The position numbers were made by a program, and so were the translations under genes. The notes below the pieces were generated by a model. It was not told the DNA's origin. It saw only the letters and a list, made by a program, of their open reading frames with translations, and did no database searches. Below are positions 1-8,346 of a stretch of DNA of 42,000 bases, one piece after another. The stretch comes from Lactobacillus delbrueckii. GTDB taxonomy: Bacteria; Bacillota; Bacilli; Lactobacillales; Lactobacillaceae. Numbering within the stretch: position 1 is the first letter of the stretch; the number at the start of each line of letters is the position of its first letter. The stretch is from assembly GCA_004556255.1 (NCBI GenBank), contig SFHY01000001.1, forward strand, positions 1 to 42,000. Reading direction: 5' to 3'.

Positions 1-806
1 AGCTTGTAGTACTTTTCCCCGCCCAAGATAGCGTAGGCGTAAGCGTAAACCTTCTTGCCCTTCTTGTAACTGGTCTTGGTCTTCTTCAAGTCCTGGGTGT
101 AAACGGCAGCCGCGTTCTTCAAGGTGATGTAGCGGCCGTCAACGTTAGAAGCCTTGATGTACTTGCTTGCGGTCTTGGAAACCTTGTAGTACTTAGTAGT
201 GCCCCGGGTCAAAGTGCCGTAAGTAGTAACGGTCTTGCCGGCCTTGATTGACTTGTACTTGGTCTTGGCGCCGTCACGGTTGTAAACAGCTGAGTTCTTT
301 TGCACCTTCTTCTTAACAACTGCTGAAGTTTCAGTGACAGTTACAAAGGCTGAACTTGGCAAAGCGCTGAAGACAACGTCAGCACTGAACTTGGAGCCGT
401 TGACCGTGAAGGTAGCAGTCTTTGAGCTGGTTTGGTAAGCGCCGGCAGCAAAGGTGTAGGTTACGCTGCCGTCCTTGCCGGTGCTGGTCTTGGCCTTGGA
501 GCCGTTGATGGTCAAGTCGCTGTAGACCGGGCTGTCCTTGGCCAGGGTGAAGGACACTGAAGAAATCTTCTTGCTCTTGATCGTGACCTTAGCAGCGGCT
601 GCCGTCAAAAAGCTGGCTTCAGTTGAGTAAACCTTGCTGCCGCTGTCATAGAAGCTGGCGGCTACAGTATAGCTGCCATCCTTATATTCTTTGCTGGTCT
701 TGGTCTGAGTAGCTGCCTCTGCCGGAGCGGCTGCTTGCGGGATTACTGACAGGGTTGCGGTTGCCAGTGACAAGGCAGTCACGACAGACTTAGTTAATTT
801 TCTCAT
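1..806 (-). CDS. Secreted NEAT-like / SLAP-repeat surface protein (partial, C-terminus off the left edge)
   Basis: The gene reads leftward from an ATG at 806 and stays open to the window edge (268 codons visible). A strong AGGAGG ribosome site lies at 811-816. Residues 1-32 form a signal peptide: a basic start (MRKLTK), a hydrophobic Ala/Leu/Thr core, and a likely signal peptidase I cut after Ala-Glu-Ala. Residues about 38-148 look like a NEAT-type beta sandwich (YKDGSYTV opening, then a KVTIKSKK strand and a VYSDLTINGSK segment). From about 163 there are two SLAP-type repeats, rich in Lys and Tyr (KKKVQKNSAVYNRDG; KNAAAVYTQD), which bind the cell wall in lactobacilli. So the protein is probably exported and held non-covalently at the surface. 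The tyrosine pair that usually ligates haem in NEAT domains is not obvious near residue 140, so haem binding is doubtful. The SLAP call is firm; the NEAT call is a pattern match. Confidence 0.85.
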   Translation of the reverse strand, partial: MRKLTKSVVTALSLATATLSVIPQAAAPAEAATQTKTSKEYKDGSYTVAASFYDSGSKVYSTEASFLTAAAAKVTIKSKKISSVSFTLAKDSPVYSDLTINGSKAKTSTGKDGSVTYTFAAGAYQTSSKTATFTVNGSKFSADVVFSALPSSAFVTVTETSAVVKKKVQKNSAVYNRDGAKTKYKSIKAGKTVTTYGTLTRGTTKYYKVSKTASKYIKASNVDGRYITLKNAAAVYTQDLKKTKTSYKKGKKVYAYAYAILGGEKYYK

Positions 807-850
807 TTTGCCTCCTAAGAATTCATTAAATATTCTTTGCACACTAGTTT

Positions 851-879
851 ATTATCGCCCTTATTTAATTAAAAAACAA
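851..879 (-). promoter_or_regulatory. Promoter of the SLAP surface-protein gene
   Basis: On the minus strand, a -35 TTGTTT (874-879) and a -10 GATAAT (851-856) are separated by exactly 17 bases. They lie about 45 bases upstream of the ATG at 806. The surrounding A/T-rich DNA stands out from the G/C-rich genes. Confidence 0.6.
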
Positions 880-918
880 TAGAGCGCTTACCAAAATCTA
901 GGTAAAAAGTGATATTAA

Positions 919-947
919 TTGAGCCAGCTGGCGAATGGTGCTAAAAT
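919..947 (+). promoter_or_regulatory. Promoter of the small zinc-ribbon gene
   Basis: TTGAGC (919-924), a 17-base spacer, then TAAAAT (942-947) preceded by TG at 939-940, which makes an extended -10. It points rightward into the gene starting at 1026 and is divergent from the SLAP promoter. Confidence 0.6.
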
Positions 948-1025
948 CAAGCTAGAAAGTGAATATTAAGATAAGATTTCAGTGATTTGCTGTTTTACTT
1001 CTAAAAAAAGTAAGGGGGCATGGCA

Positions 1026-1304
1026 ATGACTAAGAGTCAAGCCAATAAGGCTTACCGGCGCGCCCGCCGCAGCCGTCTGCTGGTTTGTCCGAGCGGCAAG
1101 CGGGCCTTTAAGACAAAGTTCGATGCCGATCTGTTTCTTTATAAAGAAGAAGTGACCGTTCACCTTCGCGAAATCAACCATGAGCACTGGCGGCCAATGC
1201 CGATTCGGGCTTACCGGTGTCCTTATTGCAAGAATTATCATGTAACCTCAATGCCGCTGGAGCGCTATGAGCAGCTGCACGGCAAAGAACGAGAGCGGAC
1301 CTGA
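1026..1304 (+). CDS. Small basic zinc-ribbon-like protein of unknown function
   Basis: A protein of about 92 residues that I cannot assign to a named family. Two candidate metal pairs are visible: CPSGK near the N-terminus, and YRCPYCKNYHVTS in the C-terminal half, a Cys-x2-Cys followed by His. This resembles the short zinc-ribbon proteins found in phages, plasmids and some chromosomes. The N-terminus is very basic (NKAYRRARRSR), so nucleic-acid contact is plausible. An in-frame ATG exists at 1020, but the AAGGGGG ribosome site at 1012-1018 would almost touch it and sits 7 bases before the ATG at 1026, so 1026 is preferred. The gene has its own promoter and a terminator that overlaps its stop codon, so it is probably transcribed alone. 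Its neighbour is a phage-like DNA polymerase relic; a functional link is only a guess. Confidence 0.7.
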   Translation: MTKSQANKAYRRARRSRLLVCPSGKRAFKTKFDADLFLYKEEVTVHLREINHEHWRPMPIRAYRCPYCKNYHVTSMPLERYEQLHGKERERT

Positions 1305-1319
1305 TGGCCCGCTTTTTTC
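1294..1319 (+). terminator. Intrinsic terminator of the zinc-ribbon gene
   Basis: An 8-base stem with one mismatch (1294-1301 with 1306-1313) and a TGAT loop, followed by six T. The TGA stop codon lies inside the loop. Confidence 0.75.
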
Positions 1320-1327
1320 TTGCTTTT

Positions 1328-1336
1328 TGCTAAAAT
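1328..1336 (+). promoter_or_regulatory. Extended -10 promoter of the polymerase relic
   Basis: TGCTAAAAT, an extended -10 with no clear -35, directly after the T-tract of the previous terminator. A GGAGG ribosome site at 1351-1355 precedes the ATG at 1361. Confidence 0.45.
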
Positions 1337-1360
1337 GTAAGTAAACGACTGGAGGAAAAA

Positions 1361-4228
1361 ATGAGCCGACTAAATTCTTATTTCTACGATATCGAATCTT
1401 TGACTAACGCCTTTACTCTGTCCTGCTACCGGCCAGACGACCAGCGGGTCGACATTTATTACATAGTTGATGACCCGGCCTTAAATGACGAAGACAGCCT
1501 GGACTTTAAGAAGGCAGCTGCCCAGCGGATCCGGGAGAAGAATCAGAACTTTACAGGGGAGATCTACTACTACAATCTCCGCGCAAGCCAGTCTTCCGCC
1601 CGTCTGGCCCAGACCTTTGGGGTCTCAGACGCCCAATATGTCAATGATCCCCAAGCCCCGTCCACTTTTCCAGGCCAGTTCCGCCCGGTCTGCGACACTG
1701 ACAAAGGCTACCAGGAAGAAGAAGCGCCCTACCTGATGGGCTACAATTCCAGCAACTACGACCTGACCATGCTGGCCTATTACTTTACCCGGGCCTGGCA
1801 GCCCGGTGAAAGCGGCAAGCGGGACCGCTTTTCAGCCGTGACGGCCAGGGAGATGCGGGACTTTAACGATGAACTCTTCAGCCGCTATATCGGCAACATG
1901 CGCCTGCGCCTTTGGCAGGACAAGACCATGGGCCTAGTTGCCAAAAATTTCCAGATGTCCGGCCGCCATATCGACGTCGCCCAGCTCAATGAGCGGCAAA
2001 GACGGGTCGGCCTCAAGCGCCTTTTGGGGATGCTGGGCTGGCAGATTCTGGAAAGTGACAAATTAAAGCCCGGCCAGGATTATTTGACCGGTCCCGAAGA
2101 ACTGGCAGATCTCATTGCCTACAATGTCTCTGACGTGGTTAACTTAAAGGAGCTTTTCTGCCATCCTTACTACCAGGGCCAGTTTATTTTGAAAAAGGGC
2201 CTCCTGGGTCAGTACCCGGACTTGATCTACCAAGAAGACGGGGACAGCTACCAGGCGAAAATTGGGTCAGCCTTTGTCAGAAAAGACCGCTTGACCATCG
2301 ATTCATCTTCTGCCAATTTTGCCCGCCGGACCATCTGCCCATACGGCCGCTTAAAAGACGACCGGGCTGTTTCCTTCTTGTATCCGGCGGCCAGCATAGC
2401 GGAAAAAACAGGTGAAAAGCAGAGAGACATCCTGGAAGAAAGCCGGGAATTTTTCTACAAGCTCTTTGCGGACGAAAAGTTACGGAAGAAGTTTGACCGG
2501 GTTTATGACTACTACAAGCAGTTTGCCGGCAAGAACTTCAATCCTTCAAAAGAATACCGGGAAGATTACGGCGACCAGGCCCTGCCGGTCAGCGACTTAA
2601 GCGAGGTCGAAAACGAAGACACCAACCTTTTCTACTACCAAAAAGACGACCAGCCGTCGACTTGCTACATTACTTTCTCCGTCGGCGGCCTGCATTGATC
2701 AGAATATAACCGTGACCTTTATTTAAAAGACCATGCCCTTTGGGAGAAAAAGCAGGGCGACCTGGCTTATGTGCAAAAGCTTTTCCCAGATCCTTTGGAC
2801 CTGCGCAAGGCCAGGGAAGTCACCCTGCCGGACGGCCGGGTGGAAAAGTACCAGACCTTCTTGACCGCCAAGGCAACGATCAAGCTGATGGAGCAGACTG
2901 ATCCGGCTGACCGGGGCCAGTTTTGGCGGGACTTTAGTCAAGATGAGCCAACCGTTTTCAAAAAACAGGGGAGCCGGGTCAGACTGGATGACCGCTATGC
3001 CTTCACTTCAAGCGACCTGACCAATCACGAAGACTTTACTTCCTACTATCCAAACATGCTCCGGCGCTTGAACGCTTTTTACAATGACCGCTTAGGCGAA
3101 GACCGGTATACGGCGATCTTCGAAAGAAAGCAGGAGCTTGACAAAAAGCGGACCGCCCCCCAATACAGCGACGAAGAGCGGCGGATGTTCAACATCGAAA
3201 GAGAAGGGACCAAGCTGATCTTAAACTCAGCTACTGGGGCAGCTGACCCAAGAGAAGGGCAGGTGCCGTCTTCTATCAGAATGAACAACCGGATCCGGTC
3301 CATGCGGATCATCGGCCAGCTCTTCACTTATATGATCGGCCAGGCCCAGACCTATGCCGGAGCCCGGATCGTGTCGACCAATACTGATGGTCTTTACTCA
3401 GTTTTGGACGCGGACTTAAACCGGAAGATTCTGGCTAAAGAAGCCGCTGAAATCGGGGTCGAGATCGTGCCCGAAGAACTCTACCTGGTTTCTAAAGACT
3501 CCAACAACCGCTTGGAAGCCAGTCCGGACTTGACCAAGGTTCTGTCCGCCTCAGGCAGCCTGGCCTGCCGGAAGGACACTAGCCCGACCAAGTCCCTGGC
3601 TCACCCGGCTATCATCGACTGGGCCCTCAGCCGCTACCTGCTGGAAAAAAGAACAGACCTGGCAGCGCCCTTTGACCGGGACCTGGGCCGGCAGATCCTG
3701 GCGGAAGCTGAGGAAGCCTTCCCAGACCCGGCCCACCGGCTCAGAATGTTCCAAAATGTTCTTTCAGCCAACCACAGCAGGGAGCGGGCCAACTGCATTT
3801 TTGGCCGGGGGGATGCCGGCCAGCTCTTGATCCTGCAGCGCTACAATCGGGTCTTTATCTATCAAGACGGCCTGCCGAAGACGGTCCACCTTTATTCCGC
3901 CGCGGCTAAAAAGCTGACCCCGGTCATGCTGAACAAGCGCAAGAGAAGCGGGGAAGCCGTGATCCAGCATGACCAAGAAGCCCTGTCCGTCCTTAAGGCT
4001 AACGGCCTGGGCAACTTGGCAAAAGGCCGGGAGGCTACGGTCCAGAAGATTCCTAATCTGTCACCTGACTGGTCCATGCACGTGGAAAACCGGGCCGTCA
4101 ACTTACTTGCAGCTGAAGAGCAGGAAGCAATTTTGCATTCGCTTGACTATGACAAGTACCTGGACCTGGTGGCCAGCGCTTATGAAAAGAACTGGCGGAA
4201 TTTGACTACATCCGGGCCAGTCTTATAA
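1361..4228 (+). pseudogene. Family-B-type DNA polymerase, interrupted by an in-frame TGA
   Basis: One reading frame of 955 sense codons plus one internal TGA at codon 446 (2696-2698). No other stop or frameshift is present, and coding resumes at once in the same frame. The first part holds a 3'-5' exonuclease domain: Exo I as YDIES (D10, E12), Exo II as N-x-x-YD ending at D134, and Exo III as Y254-x3-D258. The second part holds polymerase motifs: motif A DFTSYYP (D558), motif B KLILNSATG (K618) and motif C NTDG (D676). This layout is that of phage- and plasmid-type family B polymerases. The break falls just after VGGLH; related polymerases, from memory, carry a Gly next, and GGA to TGA is a single change. 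The likely reading is a recent nonsense mutation that separates exonuclease from polymerase. The downstream half could restart at an ATG at 2771, but I see no good ribosome site there. Base composition matches the neighbours. Confidence 0.8.
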
Positions 4229-4317
4229 AATGGTTAGCGATGCTTTTTTACCAGAATAAAAAATAGAAACAGAAAAAACAATAGAATAGAAAAAACTACC
4301 ATACGGAGAGAAGAAAA

Positions 4318-4848
4318 ATGAGTAAACAAATCATGGATGAAGCGGGGATCCGCCGGGCTCTGACCAGAATGAGCTACGAAATCGTGGAAAGAAACCAGGG
4401 GACCGAAAACCTGGTCTTAATCGGGATCAAGACCCGGGGCTGGTACCTGGCCCAGAGAATCGGCGACCGTCTGGCCAAGATTGAAGGCAGCCAGCTGCCA
4501 GTCTTGTCCTTGGACATCTCCGCCTACCGGGACGACCTCAGTCAGGAGGAAAAGGCCAAGGCCATTGCCAGCTTCGACACTTCCTTTGACTTGACTGGCA
4601 AGACGGTCATCTTGGTTGACGACGTCCTTTATACCGGCCGGACCATCCGGGCAGCCCTTGACGCGATTATGGACCAGGGCCGGCCAGCCAAGATTGCCTT
4701 GGCTGTTTTGATCGACCGGGGCCACCGGGAACTGCCGATCCGGCCGGACTTTATCGGCAAGAACATCCCAACCGCGGCCAGCGAAGACGTACAGGTCCAG
4801 GTCAGCGAAATCGACGGCGAAGATGCCGTAAAGATCAGCGAGGCATAA
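4318..4848 (+). CDS. pyrR: PyrR, pyrimidine-operon RNA attenuator and uracil phosphoribosyltransferase
   Basis: PyrR binds UMP/PRPP and anti-antiterminator hairpins in pyr mRNA, and it also makes UMP from uracil and PRPP. The 176-residue length fits the family (about 180). The PRPP-binding motif [10 protein letters not shown] is at 100-109, and the C-terminal signature RGHRELPIR-x-DFIGKNIP is at 134-151. The start has a GGAGAG site 8 bases upstream. The gene is followed after one base by an RsmC-like methyltransferase, so they are probably cotranscribed. No pyr biosynthesis gene and no PyrR-type attenuator is visible nearby, so this copy stands alone and would act in trans on a pyr operon elsewhere. 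Identification is secure; RNA regulation rather than enzyme activity alone is family knowledge. Confidence 0.93.
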   Translation: MSKQIMDEAGIRRALTRMSYEIVERNQGTENLVLIGIKTRGWYLAQRIGDRLAKIEGSQLPVLSLDISAYRDDLSQEEKAKAIASFDTSFDLTGKTVILVDDVLYTGRTIRAALDAIMDQGRPAKIALAVLIDRGHRELPIRPDFIGKNIPTAASEDVQVQVSEIDGEDAVKISEA

Positions 4849-4849
4849 G

Positions 4850-5452
4850 ATGGCTGAACAATACTTTACTGAAAATCCCACGGTTGACCATGATGAGCAC
4901 CAGGTCAACTACCACCTTAACGGCATCAACTTAAACCTGACCACGGATGCCGGCGTTTTTTCCAAAAACCGGGTCGACTACGGCAGCGGGGTCTTGATTG
5001 AGCAGATGATGGAGCAGGATTTGCCAGGCGGCAATATTCTGGATGTCGGCTGCGGCTACGGCCCGATTGGCCTTTTCGCCGCTAAAAAGTGGCCAGACCG
5101 CCAGGTCGACATGGTTGACGTCAACGAACGGGCCATGGACCTGGCCAGAAGAAACGCAGCGGCCAATGGGGCAGGCAACGTCAATATTTTTGCCTCAGAC
5201 CGCTACCAGGCAGTTACCGGCCAATATGCCATGATCGTGACCAACCCGCCGATCCGGGCCGGCAAGGCTATCTGGTCCAGCATTTTGGCTGAAGCTAAGG
5301 ACCACTTAACTGATGGCGGGATTTTACTGGTCGTCATCCAGAAAAAGCAGGGGGCACCAAGCGCCAAGAAATTGATGGCAGCCAGTCTTGGCAACTGCGA
5401 AATCTTGACCCGGGACAAGGGCTACTACATTTTAAAGAGCGTGAAGAAATAA
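4850..5452 (+). CDS. RsmC-like class I SAM methyltransferase (probable rRNA guanine-N2 methylase)
   Basis: A 200-residue SAM-dependent methyltransferase. The glycine-rich SAM site DVGCGYGPIG is at 65-74, an acidic ribose-binding residue follows at D90, and the catalytic NPPIRAGK loop is at 132-139. The NPP motif is typical of enzymes that methylate an exocyclic amino group, as in RsmC, which makes m2G in 16S rRNA. The length matches single-domain Gram-positive relatives such as YbxB of Bacillus subtilis, not the two-domain E. coli RsmC. The start lies one base after pyrR, and the end overlaps tadA by one base as TAATG, so translation is probably coupled. The exact target base cannot be read from the sequence. 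Confidence 0.85.
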   Translation: MAEQYFTENPTVDHDEHQVNYHLNGINLNLTTDAGVFSKNRVDYGSGVLIEQMMEQDLPGGNILDVGCGYGPIGLFAAKKWPDRQVDMVDVNERAMDLARRNAAANGAGNVNIFASDRYQAVTGQYAMIVTNPPIRAGKAIWSSILAEAKDHLTDGGILLVVIQKKQGAPSAKKLMAASLGNCEILTRDKGYYILKSVKK

Positions 5453-5961
5453 TGTATTCAAGCGAAGAAAAAAAGACCTACATGGAGGCCGCCTTTGCGG
5501 AAGCGGAAAAGGCCCGCCGGCAAGACGAGGTCCCCATCGGGGCCGTTGTTGTGGGGCCAGACGGGCAGATTATCGGCCGGGGCTACAACCGGCGGGAGCT
5601 GGATGAAGACGGGACGGCCCATGCTGAAATCCTGGCCATTAAGGAGGCCTGTCAAAAGCTTGACTCCTGGCGCTTAATCGATTGCAGCCTGTTTGTTACC
5701 CTGGAGCCTTGCGCCATGTGCGCCGGGGCCATTATCAACTCCCGGATCAAGGAAGTCTACTTTGCGGCCATGGACCCCAAAGCTGGCGCTGCCGGCAGCG
5801 TGGTCGACCTCTTCAGCGTGGAAAAATTCAACCACCATCCCAAGGTCATCCGGGGCCTTTACAAAGAGCAAGGGGCCCAGCTTTTGAAAGATTTCTTCCG
5901 GGAAATCCGCCGCAAGCAAAAATTAGCAAAAAAAGCCCAGGAAAATTGCCAAAAGGATTAG
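5452..5961 (+). CDS. tadA: tRNA adenosine(34) deaminase TadA
   Basis: TadA converts A34 to inosine in the anticodon of tRNA-Arg(ACG), which lets one tRNA read several Arg codons. The cytidine-deaminase-type zinc site is complete: HAE at 57-59 (zinc His and catalytic Glu) and PCAMC at 86-90 (two zinc Cys). The 169-residue length is normal. The basic C-terminal tail (RRKQKLAKKA) is typical. The ATG overlaps the stop of the upstream methyltransferase. The 3' end overlaps the -35 box of the SRP RNA promoter. In Bacillus the same tadA-SRP RNA-dnaX order occurs, which supports the call. Confidence 0.95.
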   Translation: MYSSEEKKTYMEAAFAEAEKARRQDEVPIGAVVVGPDGQIIGRGYNRRELDEDGTAHAEILAIKEACQKLDSWRLIDCSLFVTLEPCAMCAGAIINSRIKEVYFAAMDPKAGAAGSVVDLFSVEKFNHHPKVIRGLYKEQGAQLLKDFFREIRRKQKLAKKAQENCQKD

Positions 5962-5974
5962 TTTAGGTTACAAT
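5946..5974 (+). promoter_or_regulatory. Promoter of SRP RNA
   Basis: TTGCCA (5946-5951), a 17-base spacer, then TACAAT (5969-5974). The predicted start near 5981 coincides with the base of the SRP RNA terminal helix. The -35 box lies inside the last codons of tadA. Confidence 0.7.
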
Positions 5975-5980
5975 ATTTGT

Positions 5981-6055
5981 TGGGCAATGTTCGACCTCCG
6001 AAGCGTGTCAGGACCGGAAGGTAGCAGCACTAAGGTCGCTTGGGCATGTGCCCTT
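5981..6055 (+). ncRNA. ffs: Signal recognition particle RNA, small bacterial type (4.5S-like)
   Basis: The RNA partner of Ffh, which targets nascent membrane proteins to SecYEG. The universal domain IV core is present at about 6004-6031 (GTGTCAGG, then CCGGAAGG and AGCAGCAC), with the GGAA-type tetraloop and the asymmetric internal loop that Ffh binds. The flanking strands pair as a long hairpin, with GGGCA at 5982-5986 opposite TGCCC at 6049-6053. No Alu domain is visible, so this is the short form of roughly 75-100 nucleotides seen in lactobacilli rather than the long Bacillus scRNA. The 3' end is approximate. It sits just upstream of dnaX, its usual place. Confidence 0.92.
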
Positions 6056-6072
6056 TATTTAGCAATTAACAG

Positions 6073-6103
6073 GCTCTTAGCTCTTCGGGGCTAGGAGCTT
6101 TTT
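6073..6103 (+). terminator. Intrinsic terminator after SRP RNA
   Basis: An 11-base stem (6073-6083 with 6088-6098, two G-T pairs), a TTCG tetraloop and five T. It separates SRP RNA from dnaX. Confidence 0.85.
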
Positions 6104-6120
6104 CATTACGGGGAGAATGT

Positions 6121-7944
6121 ATGGCTTATCAAGCTTTGTATCGCAAATGGCGCCCGCGCACCTTTGATGATGTGGTCGGGCAGGAAGCCATTACCGATAC
6201 CCTCAAGAATTCACTTATCCGGGGCAAGGTCTCGCATGCCTTTCTTTTTGCCGGCCCGCGGGGGACGGGGAAGACCTCATGCGCCAAGATTTTTGCCAAG
6301 GCCTTGAACTGTTTAAACCTGCAAGAGGGCGAACCTTGCAATGAGTGCAGCAACTGCCTGGCCGCCGACCAGGGGGCAATGCCGGACATTATTGAAATGG
6401 ACGCGGCCTCAAACAACAGCGTTGACGAAATCCGCGACCTTTTAGACAAGGTTCACTACGCTCCAACTGAAGGCAAGTACAAGGTTTACATCATCGACGA
6501 AGTTCACATGCTGTCGATTTCAGCCTTCAATGCCCTTTTGAAGACTTTGGAAGAACCGCCGGCCAGCGTCGTCTTTATTTTGGCGACGACTGAACTGCAG
6601 AAGGTGCCAGCCACCATCATTTCCAGAACCCAGCGCTACAACTTCAAGCGCTTCTCAAATGAGGCTATGGTCCAGCGGATGGAATACATCCTGGGCCAGG
6701 AAGGGGTCGAATATGAGGACAAGGCCTTAAAGGTCATCGCCCAAGTCGCTGACGGGGGGATGCGGGATGCCTTGAGTATTTTGGACCAGCTCCTTTCTTT
6801 TGAAAAAAGCAGTGTCCGTTACGAGGACGCCCTGGAAGTCACCGGTTTCGCTGCCCAGGAGCAAGTCGAAAATCTTCTTTTGGCCCTCTTCAACGGGGAC
6901 AGCCAGACGGCCCTGGATTTGGCTAAGTCTGCCATCCAGGACGGGGCCAGCGCCCAAAACATCTTAAATGAAATTATCAGCTTGACCGTCCAGGCCATGC
7001 TTTTTACCAAAACCGGGCAGGGGGAATTCCTAACGGATGACTTTGCCCAGGAAATTGCCCAGCAAGGCCCGGACCACTTCAGCCAGATCATTGACCAGGC
7101 TAATGACGCCCTGGGCAGCCTCCGCTTTACCAACCAGCAGCAGATTCCCTTGGAAGTCTTTTTAGTCCAGGCCGGCCAGAAGCGGCAAAACAGCCAAGCA
7201 GTCCCGCAAGTTGCTTCCGCGGCCAGCAACCCGGCCTTAGAGCGGCAGGTCAAGGTCTTGAAAGAACAAGTCCACCAGCTGACCCAGCAGGTTCAGCAGC
7301 TGAGTCAGCGGCCAAGCCAGACCTTCAGCCCCCGCCATGTCTTCCAGCTCAACCAGCAGCTTTACACGCAAAAGGGCGGGGCAACCGAAGTGGCTCAGCA
7401 GGCGGCGGAAAAGCAGCAGCAAGCTGAAAGCCTGCAGGCGGAGATCACCAGTAGCAAAGAAGAGATCTACGCCGTCTTAAGCCAGGCCACCAAGCCCGGC
7501 TTAGCTGAAGCCCGCAACCTCTGGGACCGGGACTTGCCAAGTATGCTGGAAGAGCCAGCCAAGACGGTCTTGGGCTTCCTGCAGCCGATCGCGGCCAGCG
7601 ACCGGGCGGTTCTTTTGTCCAGCCAGTCCCGGGCCTGGCAGCTGGCTACAAATCCTCAGGAATTTTTAGCAACTCTCAAAGCTGACCTGGAGCAATTGAC
7701 CAAGGAGAGCTGGACCATCGCTATCGTTGACGAAAAAGCCTGGCCAAAGATCCGCCAGGCCTTCATCAAAGAACATGCCAGTCAGCTCCGGGCCAAGGCC
7801 CAGCCAGCAGAAGCCCAGCCGGCAGAAGAAGCAGCTCCTGAGCCGCCTTTGCCGGACCAGGCGCCGCCGGAAGAAGCGGCAGATGATGCGATCGTGACCA
7901 AGGCAGAAGAGCTTTTCGGCCCTTTGGCCCAGGTCAAGGACTAA
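6121..7944 (+). CDS. dnaX: DNA polymerase III subunit gamma/tau (clamp loader ATPase)
   Basis: DnaX is the motor of the clamp loader, which opens and loads the beta sliding clamp. The N-terminal AAA+ module has Walker A GPRGTGKT (45-52), a four-Cys zinc site (C64, C73, C76, C79) and a Walker B-type DEVH (126-129). Domain III follows to about 360. The tail from about 380 is Gln-rich and coiled-coil-like (KEQVHQLTQQVQQLSQ), then a tau-like region, then an Ala/Pro/Glu linker (AQPAEAQPAEEAAPEPP). At 607 residues it is full-length tau; I saw no obvious slippery site for a gamma form. A GGGGAG ribosome site precedes the ATG. It heads the dnaX-ybaB-recR-yaaL block, as in Bacillus. Confidence 0.96.
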   Translation: MAYQALYRKWRPRTFDDVVGQEAITDTLKNSLIRGKVSHAFLFAGPRGTGKTSCAKIFAKALNCLNLQEGEPCNECSNCLAADQGAMPDIIEMDAASNNSVDEIRDLLDKVHYAPTEGKYKVYIIDEVHMLSISAFNALLKTLEEPPASVVFILATTELQKVPATIISRTQRYNFKRFSNEAMVQRMEYILGQEGVEYEDKALKVIAQVADGGMRDALSILDQLLSFEKSSVRYEDALEVTGFAAQEQVENLLLALFNGDSQTALDLAKSAIQDGASAQNILNEIISLTVQAMLFTKTGQGEFLTDDFAQEIAQQGPDHFSQIIDQANDALGSLRFTNQQQIPLEVFLVQAGQKRQNSQAVPQVASAASNPALERQVKVLKEQVHQLTQQVQQLSQRPSQTFSPRHVFQLNQQLYTQKGGATEVAQQAAEKQQQAESLQAEITSSKEEIYAVLSQATKPGLAEARNLWDRDLPSMLEEPAKTVLGFLQPIAASDRAVLLSSQSRAWQLATNPQEFLATLKADLEQLTKESWTIAIVDEKAWPKIRQAFIKEHASQLRAKAQPAEAQPAEEAAPEPPLPDQAPPEEAADDAIVTKAEELFGPLAQVKD

Positions 7945-8015
7945 TATTCGCCAAAAACCTTTTTTCGCGTTAAAATTAAGCAGATAAAAACGAAATAGTA
8001 AAAGGAGATTTTTTC

Positions 8016-8345
8016 ATGAGCAAGAGACCAGCTTTCCCAGGAATGGGCGGCATGAACATGCAGCAGATGATGAAGCAAGCCAAGAAGCTGCAGGAACAAA
8101 TGGCCCAGGAACAGGAAAACATCACGACCCAGGAATTCACCGGCAAGGCAGCTGACGACATGGTAGTGGCCACTTTTACCGGCGACCGGACTTTAAAGAG
8201 CTTGTCCATCAAGCCGGAAGCCATTGACCCGGATGACCCGGACATGCTGGAAGACCTGGTTATCGATGCCGTCAACAAGGGCTTGAAGCAGATCGACCAG
8301 GCTACCCAGCAGAGCCTGGGCAAGTACACGAAAGGCCTGATGTAA
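8016..8345 (+). CDS. YbaB/EbfC family nucleoid-associated protein
   Basis: A small DNA-binding protein of 109 residues that forms tweezer-shaped dimers on DNA in studied relatives. The N-terminus is Met/Gly-rich ([18 protein letters not shown]) and leads into a long amphipathic helix, followed by the conserved beta strands ([16 protein letters not shown]) and a C-terminal helix. The position between dnaX and recR is conserved across bacteria. A TAAAAT -10-like box at 7971-7976 and an AAAGGAG ribosome site at 8000-8006 suggest it can also be expressed apart from dnaX. Its role alongside RecR is not settled. Confidence 0.93.
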   Translation: MSKRPAFPGMGGMNMQQMMKQAKKLQEQMAQEQENITTQEFTGKAADDMVVATFTGDRTLKSLSIKPEAIDPDDPDMLEDLVIDAVNKGLKQIDQATQQSLGKYTKGLM

Positions 8346-8346
8346 T

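Noticed and set aside
2696-2698. Selenocysteine or programmed recoding of the polymerase TGA
   Set aside because: No SECIS-like hairpin is apparent just downstream and the position is outside catalytic motifs; a simple nonsense mutation is more likely.
4229-4260. A terminator after the polymerase relic
   Set aside because: Only a 3-base stem (AGC, GCT) precedes the T-run near 4244, too weak to call.
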